This document shows, piece by piece, positions 48,479 to 56,742 of a stretch of DNA of 64,000 nt (within the stretch, counting starts at the first letter, position 1; the number at the start of each line of letters is the position of its first letter). The position numbers were made by a program, and so were the translations under genes. The notes under the pieces were generated by a model. The model was not told where the DNA came from, searched no databases, and saw only the letters and a list, made by a program, of their open reading frames with translations. This stretch comes from a bacterium (GTDB lineage: Bacteria; Chloroflexota; Anaerolineae; Caldilineales; Caldilineaceae), in the NCBI GenBank assembly GCA_016124945.1, contig WGMT01000025.1, positions 1-64,000 of the forward strand. Direction: 5' to 3'.

Positions 48479-49330
48479 ACGCTGTCCATACTTCGGCATT
48501 TTGGCGGCAATCAGCCTGTCGCGCAGACGGTCGGGCAGTCGTTCAATCCAAATACGCAATTGGGCATCGCTACCGACAACGTAACGAGCGCGTGGACGTT
48601 CGGCTGTGAGCGCGTGTGCCACGGCTTTGGCGACCTCATCTGCCGGGATGCCGCCGGTTTTCCCGACCGATTTGAGCGCTTTGTCGATAAGTGGGCCGTA
48701 GAGTTGCTGCGCCTCTGGCGGATAGTCGGCCAGCCATTCACGGGCGGCGGCCAAAGATTTTTGCCAGATGGGGGTGTCGATCTTGCCGGGTTCCACCAGC
48801 GCCACATGAATGTCCCAGGGGCTTAGTTCCAGGCGCAGGGCGTCGCTGATGGCTTCGAGAGCAAATTTCGAGGCGCTGTAGGGGCCCATTACCGGCGTGG
48901 CGCTACGCCCGGCCATCGAACTCATGTTGACGATACGTCCGCGTCTCTTGCGCAGGAGTGGGATTAGCGGTTGTGTCACCGCCACCTGGCCGATGACGTT
49001 GATCTCGATCTGGCGGCGCAGGTGATCGAGGGGCATGAACTCCAGCACGCCGCCAAAGGCGACACCGGCATTGTTGACCAGCCCGTTCAGTCCGTCTGCA
49101 CCGACGAGTTGGGTCACCTCATTGGTTGCCGCGGCTACGCTCGCCGCATCGGTGACGTCGATAAAAATGGGGTGTAGGCGCTCAGATCCTAGCTGGCGCA
49201 ATGCGTCGGCGTCGTCTTGTTTGCGCACACCGGCAAAGACGCGCCAGCCGAGGCGATCCATCCACAGGGCGCAGGCTTTGCCGATCCCCGTTGAAGCGCC
49301 GGTGACAAGGACAGAGTGAAGCGCGGACAC
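48464..49330 (-). CDS. Short-chain dehydrogenase/reductase
   Basis: A 288-residue classical SDR. LVTGASTGIGKACAL at residues 8-22 is the cofactor motif, NNAGVAFGG is the structural motif, and Ser in VNMSSMAGRSA with YSASKFAL (YxxxK) forms the active site. The start is GTG 49330, six bases after GAGGAG; the open frame extends upstream through 7-mer repeats that do not look protein-coding. Its last codons (RMNKE) come from the right arm of the repeat at 48418-48478. Substrate is unknown; family members act on many alcohols, steroids and sugars. Confidence 0.9.
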   Translation of the reverse strand: MSALHSVLVTGASTGIGKACALWMDRLGWRVFAGVRKQDDADALRQLGSERLHPIFIDVTDAASVAAATNEVTQLVGADGLNGLVNNAGVAFGGVLEFMPLDHLRRQIEINVIGQVAVTQPLIPLLRKRRGRIVNMSSMAGRSATPVMGPYSASKFALEAISDALRLELSPWDIHVALVEPGKIDTPIWQKSLAAAREWLADYPPEAQQLYGPLIDKALKSVGKTGGIPADEVAKAVAHALTAERPRARYVVGSDAQLRIWIERLPDRLRDRLIAAKMPKYGQRMNKE

Positions 49331-49364
49331 GTGGTGCTCCTCAAGGGTGGGTGAAGGGTTGAGC

Positions 49365-49604
49365 GTGTTGCGTGATTCGTGTTGCGTGATTCGTGTTGCG
49401 TGGGTAAACAATGTTGGCGTGATCATTGCATGTTGATTCGTTGAGACAGTGCGTAGTCTGTTGAGGAAGTTGCCGTCGCTTGTGTTTCATCGGTGCAACG
49501 GCGATTCTTTCTCAGCCCACGAATCACGGATCACGGATCACGAATCACGAATCACGGATCACGGATCACGGATCACGGATCACGGATCACGGATCACGCA
49601 ACAC
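49365..49604. repeat. 7-mer repeats (atcacgg type) with inverted ends
   Basis: GTGTTGCGTGATTCGTGTTGCG units (49365-49400) are the complement of the end of a long run of about a dozen cacggat/cacgaat units (49518-49604), giving terminal pairing GTGTTGCGTGAT/ATCACGCAACAC. It fills the gap between the SDR and binding-protein genes. Confidence 0.9.
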
Positions 49605-49623
49605 ATTCCGCAAGTCTATCAAA

Positions 49624-50937
49624 CTAACGCTCCAGGATCAACGTCCCCAATCGTTGCATGTTGTCGAGGAAGTCGGCGGCTTCGATGTCGGCGGCGTAGA
49701 GGTTGAGCAGGTTGCGGTTAAAGGTGCGTAGGAAGGCGTCGAAACCGGCGGGAAGCTGCCAGATGCGGGCATCGCTTAACCCGTCCATGAAGGGTGACAG
49801 CGCGGGGAACTGTTCGAGCCAGCCTGCGCGTAGTGAAATTCGGGTGGGCATGAAGGCGGCAGTATCGGTCCACTGTTGCATGGCGTCGCGACTGCTGAGA
49901 AAGTTGGCGAGGGCGAAGGCATCCTCTGGGCGATTCGCCGTTGTGGTGACGGCGTAGCAACTGGTGAAGGCTACAGTGCCACGCCCGCCGGGTCCACTGG
50001 GTAGGGGAGCGACGTCGTAGCTGAAGTTGGGGAAGACATCAGCAAAGTAGGGGACGATCCAGTTGCCTTCGAAGGTCATGCTACCTTTGCCCTTGCCCAA
50101 TACTTCGCCGGCCCAACTGCTGTTCGATTCGCCGGGTTGGCCCGCATAGTTGTCGCGGAAGATGGCAATGTAGAAGTTGATGGCGGCAGACGCTGCGGCG
50201 GAATCGAGCGTCATTTCTCCGTTTTCGTTGAAAAGTGAGCCGCCGGCCTGGTAGAGCCAGGGCAGCCAGCGCGAGAGATCGGGGGAGAGGATGAGGCCAA
50301 AGCTGCCTGTGTTGAGATCGGTGAGTGCTTCGGCTTGAAGGCGTACTTCGTCCCAGGTGATGGGGGGGAGTAGCCCTTGGGCGGCGAAATTCGCCTGTGC
50401 GTAGACAAGCGCCAGCGTGCGAAATTCGCGTGGGAGGCAATATTGCCCGTTCTCTGTACGGAAGGCGTCGGCGAGGAGTGGATAGAAATCGTCAGTCGCA
50501 TCGAGCTCTCCTTGTGCGGGGGCAAGGACGTTATCGGCCACCAACGTGGGGAAGCGGAAACTGTCCACAAGCAGTAGATCGGGCAATGTGTCCTCGGCGG
50601 CGCGGCGTTGCAGTTCAGTTTCGTAGCTTTCTGCGACGATAAGTTCTACGGCGACGCCGGGCGTCTGCGCTTCGAAATCGGCCAGCAGCCGACGCAGTGA
50701 CTCTGTCTGCGCGCCTTCGTTCCAGACGAGTAGGGTGAGTGGTTCGGTCGGCGCGGTTGTGGTGTCCTCGGCGCGCCAGGGTACGGGGAGCTGTGGCCAA
50801 TCGAGCTGGGGCAGTGAGGTGCATCCACCAAGCCAAAACGCCAGCAGCAGGGCTGTCCACTGCGGGCGGAGTGTGCGGCAGATGATGTCTTTAAATCGGG
50901 AACCAAACAGGCGCAACTGGATCACAGACCCATCCAT
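49624..50937 (-). CDS. Extracellular solute-binding lipoprotein (ABC family 1)
   Basis: A 437-residue lipoprotein. The signal ends in a lipobox, LLLAFWLGGCTSL, with Cys39 as the lipid anchor. The mature part has the family 1 sugar-binding layout: PLTLLVWNEG strand, LLADFEAQTPGVAVELIV, DLLLVDSFRFPTLV, GKGSMTFEGNWIVPYF and AFALANFLSSRDAMQQW. Such proteins deliver sugars or oligosaccharides to an ABC importer. No permease or ATPase gene is adjacent, so it is an orphan in this window. The start ATG has a weak ribosome site. Ligand is unknown. Confidence 0.9.
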   Translation of the reverse strand: MDGSVIQLRLFGSRFKDIICRTLRPQWTALLLAFWLGGCTSLPQLDWPQLPVPWRAEDTTTAPTEPLTLLVWNEGAQTESLRRLLADFEAQTPGVAVELIVAESYETELQRRAAEDTLPDLLLVDSFRFPTLVADNVLAPAQGELDATDDFYPLLADAFRTENGQYCLPREFRTLALVYAQANFAAQGLLPPITWDEVRLQAEALTDLNTGSFGLILSPDLSRWLPWLYQAGGSLFNENGEMTLDSAAASAAINFYIAIFRDNYAGQPGESNSSWAGEVLGKGKGSMTFEGNWIVPYFADVFPNFSYDVAPLPSGPGGRGTVAFTSCYAVTTTANRPEDAFALANFLSSRDAMQQWTDTAAFMPTRISLRAGWLEQFPALSPFMDGLSDARIWQLPAGFDAFLRTFNRNLLNLYAADIEAADFLDNMQRLGTLILER

Positions 50938-51002
50938 TTCTATCGTACAGATGGAGTCATTTTAACCTAGATTGGTGGAAAGGGTGGATTGGGGATTGGG
51001 AT

Positions 51003-51899
51003 CTAATCCGCCGCCATCGACCGTCTCGAAAAGTCAGTAGACCCTTCGTTGGGGTGGATCCCTTTGCCGAAGCGATGGGCGTATATCTTGGTGACTTCTG
51101 CCCCGTAGAGCAGGATGATGGCGGAGACGTAGACCCATAACAAGAAGACGATCACCGAACCGGCTGCGCCGTAAGCGGAACCGGGTGCGGCCTGCCCTAG
51201 GTAGATGGTGAGGCCGATTTTGGCCAGGCTAAAGAGTATGCCGGTGAAGAGTGCGCCAGGCCAGACGTCGCGCCAGCGAATTTCTGCATTGGGCAGCACT
51301 TTGAATACCAGCCCAAACATCACCGAAACGATGATCAGCGAGATGACATTTTCAGTCACGCGCCATAAAATTTCACCGCCTGGCAAACTGGCGGTAACCG
51401 TGGCGGATAAAACCGAAAGGATAGCGCTAAGCAACAACGATAGGATGAGAAAAAAGCCGATAGCCAGTACCACGAGGAAGGCCAACAGCCGCTTCTTTAA
51501 TGTTCGTTTTAATGCGCTCTGCGATGGCGGCTTCACATTCCATACGGCATTGAGCGTCTCTTGCAGGTAGGCGAAGAGGTTGGTAGAACCCCAAATGAGC
51601 GTAAACACGCTAAGGATACCGGCGATACTGCCTATGGTAGGCCGATTAGCAGTCTCAACAATGCTGGTGATATAGGTCATGCCTTCTTGGCCGAAAAAGG
51701 TCTGTAACTGATTCAGTGTCTGGCTCTGGGCTGCGCTCTGACCGATAAAAAAGCCTAAGATCAACAGAACGAAGACAAGCAGCGGCGCGATGGAGATGGC
51801 GGTATAGTAGGAAAGTGCCGCCGCCAGCCGCGTTCCCTTGTCGCGTTGGAACTCCTCAGCGGCTGTCCTAAGGATAGACCATCCTTTTTTCGCTATCAT
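51003..51899 (-). CDS. YihY/BrkB-family membrane protein
   Basis: A 298-residue inner-membrane protein with about six membrane segments. The start GTRLAAALSYYTAISIAPLL and the motif WGSTNLFAYLQETLNAVWNV mark the YihY/BrkB family. YYTA and the later FKVLPNAEIRWRDVWPGALF are typical. Family function is unsettled; ribonuclease BN naming is wrong for this family. The gene has a GAGGGGAA ribosome site. It follows the 52070-54581 operon on the same strand, separated by a hairpin of 7-mers. Confidence 0.93.
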   Translation of the reverse strand: MIAKKGWSILRTAAEEFQRDKGTRLAAALSYYTAISIAPLLVFVLLILGFFIGQSAAQSQTLNQLQTFFGQEGMTYITSIVETANRPTIGSIAGILSVFTLIWGSTNLFAYLQETLNAVWNVKPPSQSALKRTLKKRLLAFLVVLAIGFFLILSLLLSAILSVLSATVTASLPGGEILWRVTENVISLIIVSVMFGLVFKVLPNAEIRWRDVWPGALFTGILFSLAKIGLTIYLGQAAPGSAYGAAGSVIVFLLWVYVSAIILLYGAEVTKIYAHRFGKGIHPNEGSTDFSRRSMAAD

Positions 51900-51973
51900 C
51901 GGCGTTTCCCCTCGCGCTACATGTTACGTGTGGTCTGTTGCGTGAGCCGACAGCATGTGCTTGGGTGAACGAA

Positions 51974-52022
51974 GGAGTAAGGAGTAAGGCGGCAGCGTTG
52001 TTACCGCCTTACTCCTTACTCC
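51974..52022. terminator. 7-mer hairpin between yihY and the envelope operon
   Basis: GGAGTAAGGAGTAAGGCGG (51974-51992) is perfectly complementary to 52004-52022 over 19 bp, built from gagtaag 7-mers, with an extra cttactc unit beyond the right arm. It lies 48 bp beyond the stop of the 52070 gene on the minus strand and may terminate that operon. Confidence 0.7.
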
Positions 52023-52069
52023 TTACTCGTTGTGTCTCAGTTCGTACGTCTGCTTTACAATCGTACCAT

Positions 52070-53236
52070 TTAGCGGCTGCTGCTTGTGGTCAGATTCTGC
52101 CGTTCCGCTTCTGACTTGGTGCGCTCCGTGGTTTCTTTGGCTGCGTCTTTGGCGGCATCGGTGGCCTCTTCAACCACATTTTGGACTTTGTTCATCGTCT
52201 GTTCGGCCCGACTCTGTGCCTGCTGACGTGCCTCGCGCATGAGATGATCCCGTTCTTCGCCCATCCACTCGTTTTCCATTTCGGTGTTTGGGATCATAAG
52301 CCCAATCAGCGCTCCGGCGGCCAATGTTAAGGCACCGACGGCCAGCGGATTGCTGTCCATCGCCTGGTTAAACTGGCGGCGTGTCTGACGTTGACGGCGG
52401 CGCATCTGATAGCGCATCTCCTCGGCGCGGCGTTGCATTTCTTCGCTTAGTTCGCCTGCGCCTTCACGGACACGATGACGCATGTTGTCCACCTCTTCTT
52501 GGGTACGTCGTGCCGCATTCTGGGCCCCTTCACGCACATTGTCGGCTGCCTCATTGCCCTGCCTGCGCCACTCCTCAGTGCGGCTACCCTCGTCGTCCCA
52601 ACCACCATTGGTACGACGCCGCGGACTGGGCGTTTCGGCATAGCGGCGGTCATATTCCGCATATGCCTGAGGCTGCATCGTTCCCTGACGTTCGGCTATT
52701 TCGTACTCGTAGTAGGGATCTTCATAGTAGCGGTAGTTAGACGGATAGGGGCGCCCATAGCCGCTGTAGTAGTAGTCATCATTGTCATCATTGTAGTCGG
52801 CGTCGTCGTTGTTGTTACTCATTATCAGCCAGCCAATACCCACGCCGATCAACGCCGCAGGGATCGGGTTTTCTTTCACCGTCTCCATAACGTTGCGTTG
52901 GGCTCGTTTGGCTTTTCGTTTTGCGTCGTATGCCATAGTCTCAATCCTTCCGATGGTAGCTTCTCGCACGGCCTCTTCTGCTTCACTTCGAAGCCGGTCG
53001 GGGTTAAGTCGATCTTGGATGCGATCTATTGTTTCGCCCATTTCAGCGCGGGTACGTTCGATGTTGCGCCGAATAGCGCGTGGATCGTCTTCGTTTTCAG
53101 CTGGGGGGATGTAGCTCGGTGTGGAGCGGACATCTCGCCGATGTATGCTCTCTTGGGGCGGCATCCCACTCACTGGTGTACTGTTTGCTCGATCCAAATC
53201 CGATTCAGAACGGTTGTACTGTGGTGTCTGTGTCAT
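52070..53236 (-). CDS. DUF3618-domain membrane-associated protein
   Basis: A 388-residue protein, last gene of a three-gene operon. Residues about 50-105 are DUF3618 (IRRNIERTRAEMGETIDRIQDRLNP). One short hydrophobic segment (PIPAALIGVGIGWLIM, about 140-155) is followed by a Tyr/Asp-rich stretch, an amphipathic coiled region (residues about 225-275) and a second hydrophobic segment (NPLAVGALTLAAGALIGLMIP). The C-terminus is highly charged. DUF3618 proteins usually sit beside holin-like membrane proteins, as here. It overlaps the preceding gene by 4 bp (ATGA). Function is unknown; an envelope-stress role is a guess. Confidence 0.9.
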   Translation of the reverse strand: MTQTPQYNRSESDLDRANSTPVSGMPPQESIHRRDVRSTPSYIPPAENEDDPRAIRRNIERTRAEMGETIDRIQDRLNPDRLRSEAEEAVREATIGRIETMAYDAKRKAKRAQRNVMETVKENPIPAALIGVGIGWLIMSNNNDDADYNDDNDDYYYSGYGRPYPSNYRYYEDPYYEYEIAERQGTMQPQAYAEYDRRYAETPSPRRRTNGGWDDEGSRTEEWRRQGNEAADNVREGAQNAARRTQEEVDNMRHRVREGAGELSEEMQRRAEEMRYQMRRRQRQTRRQFNQAMDSNPLAVGALTLAAGALIGLMIPNTEMENEWMGEERDHLMREARQQAQSRAEQTMNKVQNVVEEATDAAKDAAKETTERTKSEAERQNLTTSSSR

Positions 53237-53706
53237 TTTACCTGCCTCTTTGCCCAGTCTCGATCCTCTTTCAATGTCTCAATGGTCTGCTGCGGTGCCG
53301 GATCGATGTTGCGTAGGCGACTCAGACCTCCTACGAGCATCACCGTACCAATGAGGGCCACGACTACGCCTACAATCAGGGCCGCTAGCCATGTCCACAT
53401 GTAATAGGACAAGCCAACAACAGCCGCCGCCAATAGGACGAGGAATCCGGCGTAAGCGACAAAGCCACCAACGGCGAGGGAGATGATGCCGGACATGGCC
53501 TTTTTGCCCTTTTGCTTCATCTCCACCTGAGCCAGACGGATTTCGTCGCGTATGAGCGTCGAAAAATTCTGCGACAGATTCGTGAAGAGATCACCAATAG
53601 ACGGTTCAGCGTCGCGGCGCGTCTCTTGCGTCGTGGTATAGCCGTTCTGCTCGTACTCGTAATCAGCCCTCGTCTCCGACCGGTAGGTTGAACGTGTCTC
53701 GGTCAT
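53233..53706 (-). CDS. Small membrane protein, holin-X/Phage_holin_3_6 type
   Basis: A 157-residue protein with two membrane segments (IISLAVGGFVAYAGFLVLLAA and MWTWLAALIVGVVVALIGTVML). The preceding helix DLFTNLSQNFSTLIRDEIRLAQVEMKQ is typical of the family often labelled phage holin 3_6 or holin-X, which are chromosomal and not shown to lyse cells. It overlaps both neighbours by 4 bp, so it is translated as the middle gene of an operon. I see no phage genes around it. Confidence 0.9.
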   Translation of the reverse strand: MTETRSTYRSETRADYEYEQNGYTTTQETRRDAEPSIGDLFTNLSQNFSTLIRDEIRLAQVEMKQKGKKAMSGIISLAVGGFVAYAGFLVLLAAAVVGLSYYMWTWLAALIVGVVVALIGTVMLVGGLSRLRNIDPAPQQTIETLKEDRDWAKRQVK

Positions 53707-54581
53707 TTGGTGTTCTCCTTGTTCTTCGAATTCTGTTCATCTTTGCCTGAAGACTGGCTGGTGTGCCCACTCTTTGTCTCGCGGCTGCCGGTCGTTGCCG
53801 ATGTTGCGCTAGCCGAAGTGGAAGTCGACGCTGTGCCCGCTGCTGATGTGCCTGCGTGGGTGCGAGTCGACTCCGCCACAGGGCGGCTTGTTTCTGCCGA
53901 AGGAGGTGTAATCGGTGCCGTTGCCTGTGGATCAGGGCGACGGGTATAGTCTTCGGTTGCGCCCAGGTAATCCGACTCGTAACGCGCTTCATGGCCTGAT
54001 TCGCCGGCCCACTCTTGGCTGTAATCCCAGCCGGAACGCCCTGGTCGGCGGTCATAGGAACGGCTGCGTGGATAGTTACGGTAGTCGTTGCGTTCGCTAT
54101 GTCCGCGGTTGTACCCTCGGCTGCGGCTGGGCGACGAACTTTTGAGGAAGCGTGCTGCCACGAGCCCCAGTGTAAAGGCACCGCCAAGGAAAATTTCGGG
54201 CCTGCTGCGCGCCAGATCACGGGCATCGGAAAGGAAGCGGTTGAGGTCGCCATCGTGCAAGTAACCGGCAAAGCGTTCCATCTGCTCCGCCATGTTGTCG
54301 GCATAACCGGCGACCCATTCGTTGTCCTGCTCGCGTAGGGTGCTACCCGTTTCGCGGAAGGCGGAGGCAATACCGTCGATCTGATTGGCTGCCTCTTCCT
54401 TCTGCGCATTTACAGTGGATTTTGTCTTGTCTTGCACTGTATTCGCCGCATTCCGGGCCTGATGCTGTGCTTCCTGGGAAACCGATTCCAGCGTGCCCTG
54501 CGCTTTGGCTTTGGCCTTCTCTGCTGTGTTACGGGCCTGATCTTCTGTGCTGCGCTGTTGCTCTCTCGATTGGTGGGTCAT
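53703..54581 (-). CDS. Ala/Gln-rich amphipathic protein with one membrane segment
   Basis: A 292-residue protein, first gene of the envelope operon. Residues 1-75 are a charged amphipathic helix with repeats like KAKAKAQGTLESVSQEAQHQ, reminiscent of apolipoprotein-like or LEA-like stress proteins. Residues about 120-140 (PEIFLGGAFTLGLVAARFL) form a membrane segment. The rest is Arg/Ser/Tyr-rich and low-complexity, ending in a Thr/Ser/Lys tail. Its ATG has a GGGAGAG site. It overlaps the holin-like gene by 4 bp. I do not recognise a named family for the whole protein. Confidence 0.82.
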   Translation of the reverse strand: MTHQSREQQRSTEDQARNTAEKAKAKAQGTLESVSQEAQHQARNAANTVQDKTKSTVNAQKEEAANQIDGIASAFRETGSTLREQDNEWVAGYADNMAEQMERFAGYLHDGDLNRFLSDARDLARSRPEIFLGGAFTLGLVAARFLKSSSPSRSRGYNRGHSERNDYRNYPRSRSYDRRPGRSGWDYSQEWAGESGHEARYESDYLGATEDYTRRPDPQATAPITPPSAETSRPVAESTRTHAGTSAAGTASTSTSASATSATTGSRETKSGHTSQSSGKDEQNSKNKENTK

Positions 54582-54829
54582 TTTCTCTCCCTTTCAGTTT
54601 TCTTAACGAAAGCAGGGGATCTGCGTGTTCGGCAACTCCTACTTTGCAATTGTCAGTGTAAGTCTGTGCTGAATCTGTGCTAAACAGAGAGGAAATACTG
54701 AACCAATCAGCGCGTGCAATCATTCAGTACATCGTCTCAATGCCAATATTAAGGAAAAGTAAGCAATGAGACCATGTATCGGGATAGGGAGAGGAGTTAC
54801 AACTGTTGGTATAAGTGGGGGGCTGGGGA

Positions 54830-54953
54830 CTAGGTGTGCTGACAAGCTAGGTTGGAGAGACCCAAACGTAGGGGCGCTGCTTGCTGCGCCGGCAGGGTTC
54901 AGCAAGCAGAACCCGTACCATTCCTGTCTAACCTAACTTGTCAGTACAACTAG
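54830..54953. repeat. 124-bp MITE-like element with 24-bp inverted ends
   Basis: CTAGGTGTGCTGACAAGCTA (from 54830, 24 bp) matches the complement of 54930-54953 at 21 of 24 positions. The interior holds a second weaker pairing around GCTTGCTGCGCC and AGCAAGCAG. No protein is encoded. The layout fits a miniature inverted-repeat transposable element. Confidence 0.7.
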
Positions 54954-54967
54954 GGATTGGGGATTGG

Positions 54968-55110
54968 GAAGAGGGACGACCGACGATTGGATCGAGACGA
55001 GTTTCTTGCAGAGGTGATTGGACACTTAACGGTCGTCGTTCGTCCATTGTCGTTCGTCCATTGTCCTCCGTCAATTTCCTCGGTCGTCGGTCATCGGTCG
55101 TCCGTCGTCT
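54968..55110. repeat. cgtccgtcgtcgg 7-mer block before gcvH
   Basis: gacgaccgacgatt units (left) and cgtcgttcgtccattgt, cgtcggtcatcggtcgtc units (right) can fold on each other. It ends four bases before the gcvH stop. Confidence 0.75.
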
Positions 55111-55113
55111 TCT

Positions 55114-55512
55114 CTAATGCTCTTCTTCGACAAACGCGTCGTAGTCTTCGGGCGACATCAGCGCGTTGAGTTCTTTTTGCAGATTGTCACTGGGTTTGAT
55201 TTTGAAGAACCAGGCTTTGTACGGCGCTTCATTGACAAGTTCGGGCGTGTCTTCGAGTTCGTTGTTGACGGCGATGACAGTGCCACTGATCGGAGCGTTG
55301 ACCTCTTCTGCTGCTTTCACCGATTCCACAACGGCGACAGAGTCGCCTGCGCTCACTTCTTCGCCCACGCTGGGCAGTTCCACGAAGACGACGTCGCTGA
55401 GGAGATCCTGAGCTGCGTCGCTGATGCCCACCACCGCCACGTCACCTTCAATGCGTACCCATTCGTGGGTGTCGGCGTATTTCGCCTGCTTGTCTAGCTT
55501 GTAATCTGCCAT
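55114..55512 (-). CDS. gcvH: Glycine cleavage system H protein
   Basis: A 132-residue lipoyl carrier. Lys66 in VVESVKAAEEVNAP is the lipoylation site, and THEWVRIEGDVAVVGISDAAQ (residues about 15-35) is the H-protein start. It shuttles the methylamine intermediate from P protein to T protein. It is 24 bp downstream of gcvT on the same strand, so the two form an operon. gcvP is not in the window. Ribosome site AAAGGA precedes the ATG. Confidence 0.97.
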   Translation of the reverse strand: MADYKLDKQAKYADTHEWVRIEGDVAVVGISDAAQDLLSDVVFVELPSVGEEVSAGDSVAVVESVKAAEEVNAPISGTVIAVNNELEDTPELVNEAPYKAWFFKIKPSDNLQKELNALMSPEDYDAFVEEEH

Positions 55513-55536
55513 TTTGCTATCCTTTCGCTGCTCAGG

Positions 55537-56631
55537 TCATGCTTTGTATTGCGGTTGATAAAAGGGACGCTTGACGATTCGCGCCTTACGGGGCTTGTCG
55601 CGAATCACAATGTCGATTTCACTGCCCAATTTGTGGTGACCGTTCGGCACGTAACCCAGGCCCAGGAAACGATCCAGGGTAGGGCTTTTCATCCCCGTGG
55701 TCACATGACCAACGATCTTGCCGTCAATGGCGATGGGGTAACCTTCACGTGGCACCGACTTGTCTACCATTTCAAAGCCGATCAGGAGTCGCTGCGTCTC
55801 TTCGAGTTTCGCTTTGAGCAGGCTCTCGCGGCCTACAAAATCAGCTTTGTTCAATGAGACGACCCAACCCAGTCGCGCTTCAAAGGGCTGGGTGGATGCA
55901 TCGATCTCGTGGCCGTAGAGGGGCATGCAGGCTTCGAAGCGCAGGCTGTCACGCGCCGCCAACCCACACGGGAGGAGACCGTCTGCTTTGCCTTCGGCCA
56001 GCAGATGATCCCAAAAGGAGACGGCGTGGCTTGTGGGCAGGTAGATCTCAAAACCGTCTTCGCCGGTATAGCCCGTGCGCCCCAGGATCATCTCGACGCC
56101 ATCTACCGTGGCCTGAATGGCGGTACGAGTGGCTACCTGATCCAACTGAGCTGTTGTCATGCGTTGTAGAATCGCTTCGGCTTTCGGTCCTTGTATGGCC
56201 AACATGTAAGTCTCTTCAGATACGTCGCGCAGCGAAACGTCGTAACCGTGCATGTGTGCCTGAAGCCAGTTCCAATCTTTGTCGCGGTTGGCGGCGTTTA
56301 CCACCACCATCCAGTGATCCGGCAGCCGATAGAGGAAAATATCATCCACGATGGTGCCATCCTCGTAGGTGAGAAGGCTGTAGTGTGCATCCCAAAGCGC
56401 CATATCGTCGATGTCATAGACCTGCATGAATTGCAGGAAGGCGACGGCATCGCGTCCGCTCACTTCGAACTGGCCCATGTGATCAATATCGAAAACGCCG
56501 GCAGCATTGCGCACGGCATCGTGTTCTACAGAAGGGCCGGTGGAATATTGCACAGGCAACATCCACCCAGCAAAGGGGACCATGCGTCCTCCAAGTGCAA
56601 CGTGGCTGTCGTAGAGTTTTGTCTGCTGCAT
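55537..56631 (-). CDS. gcvT: Aminomethyltransferase (glycine cleavage T protein)
   Basis: A 364-residue tetrahydrofolate-dependent enzyme that releases ammonia and makes 5,10-methylene-THF. The start [24 protein letters not shown] is the T-protein signature. [32 protein letters not shown] and [20 protein letters not shown] (folate-binding Asp and Arg) are present. I place the start at ATG 56631, after a GGGAGAAG site; a longer frame to 56769 adds non-conserved residues and overlaps the start of the divergent 56743 gene. It is first in an operon with gcvH. A divergent promoter region lies between 56632 and 56742. Confidence 0.95.
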   Translation of the reverse strand: MQQTKLYDSHVALGGRMVPFAGWMLPVQYSTGPSVEHDAVRNAAGVFDIDHMGQFEVSGRDAVAFLQFMQVYDIDDMALWDAHYSLLTYEDGTIVDDIFLYRLPDHWMVVVNAANRDKDWNWLQAHMHGYDVSLRDVSEETYMLAIQGPKAEAILQRMTTAQLDQVATRTAIQATVDGVEMILGRTGYTGEDGFEIYLPTSHAVSFWDHLLAEGKADGLLPCGLAARDSLRFEACMPLYGHEIDASTQPFEARLGWVVSLNKADFVGRESLLKAKLEETQRLLIGFEMVDKSVPREGYPIAIDGKIVGHVTTGMKSPTLDRFLGLGYVPNGHHKLGSEIDIVIRDKPRKARIVKRPFYQPQYKA

Positions 56632-56742
56632 TGCCAGCTTCTCCCTCTTGTGGATGATCTCTTTGTCTGCAATTTGCCACGAATGCAGCCGATTGACAAG
56701 TTGCTTCTTGCGTGGGGCGCTACCCAGTGTTAGGATGCCCTT

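Larger units (their letters stand above)
54582..55113. other. Intergenic region with two repeat blocks
   Basis: About 530 bp between the envelope operon and gcvH. It contains a MITE-like inverted-repeat element (54830-54953) and a CGTC-type 7-mer block (54968-55110). The promoter of the envelope operon should lie near 54600-54700 but was not resolved. Confidence 0.4.

Noticed and set aside
49518..49604. Possible CRISPR array in the cacggat repeats
   Set aside because: The units are 7 bp in direct tandem without unique spacers, so it is a short tandem repeat.
53233..53706. Holin-like gene as sign of a prophage
   Set aside because: The family is chromosomal in many bacteria and there are no capsid, tail, integrase or lysin genes around it.
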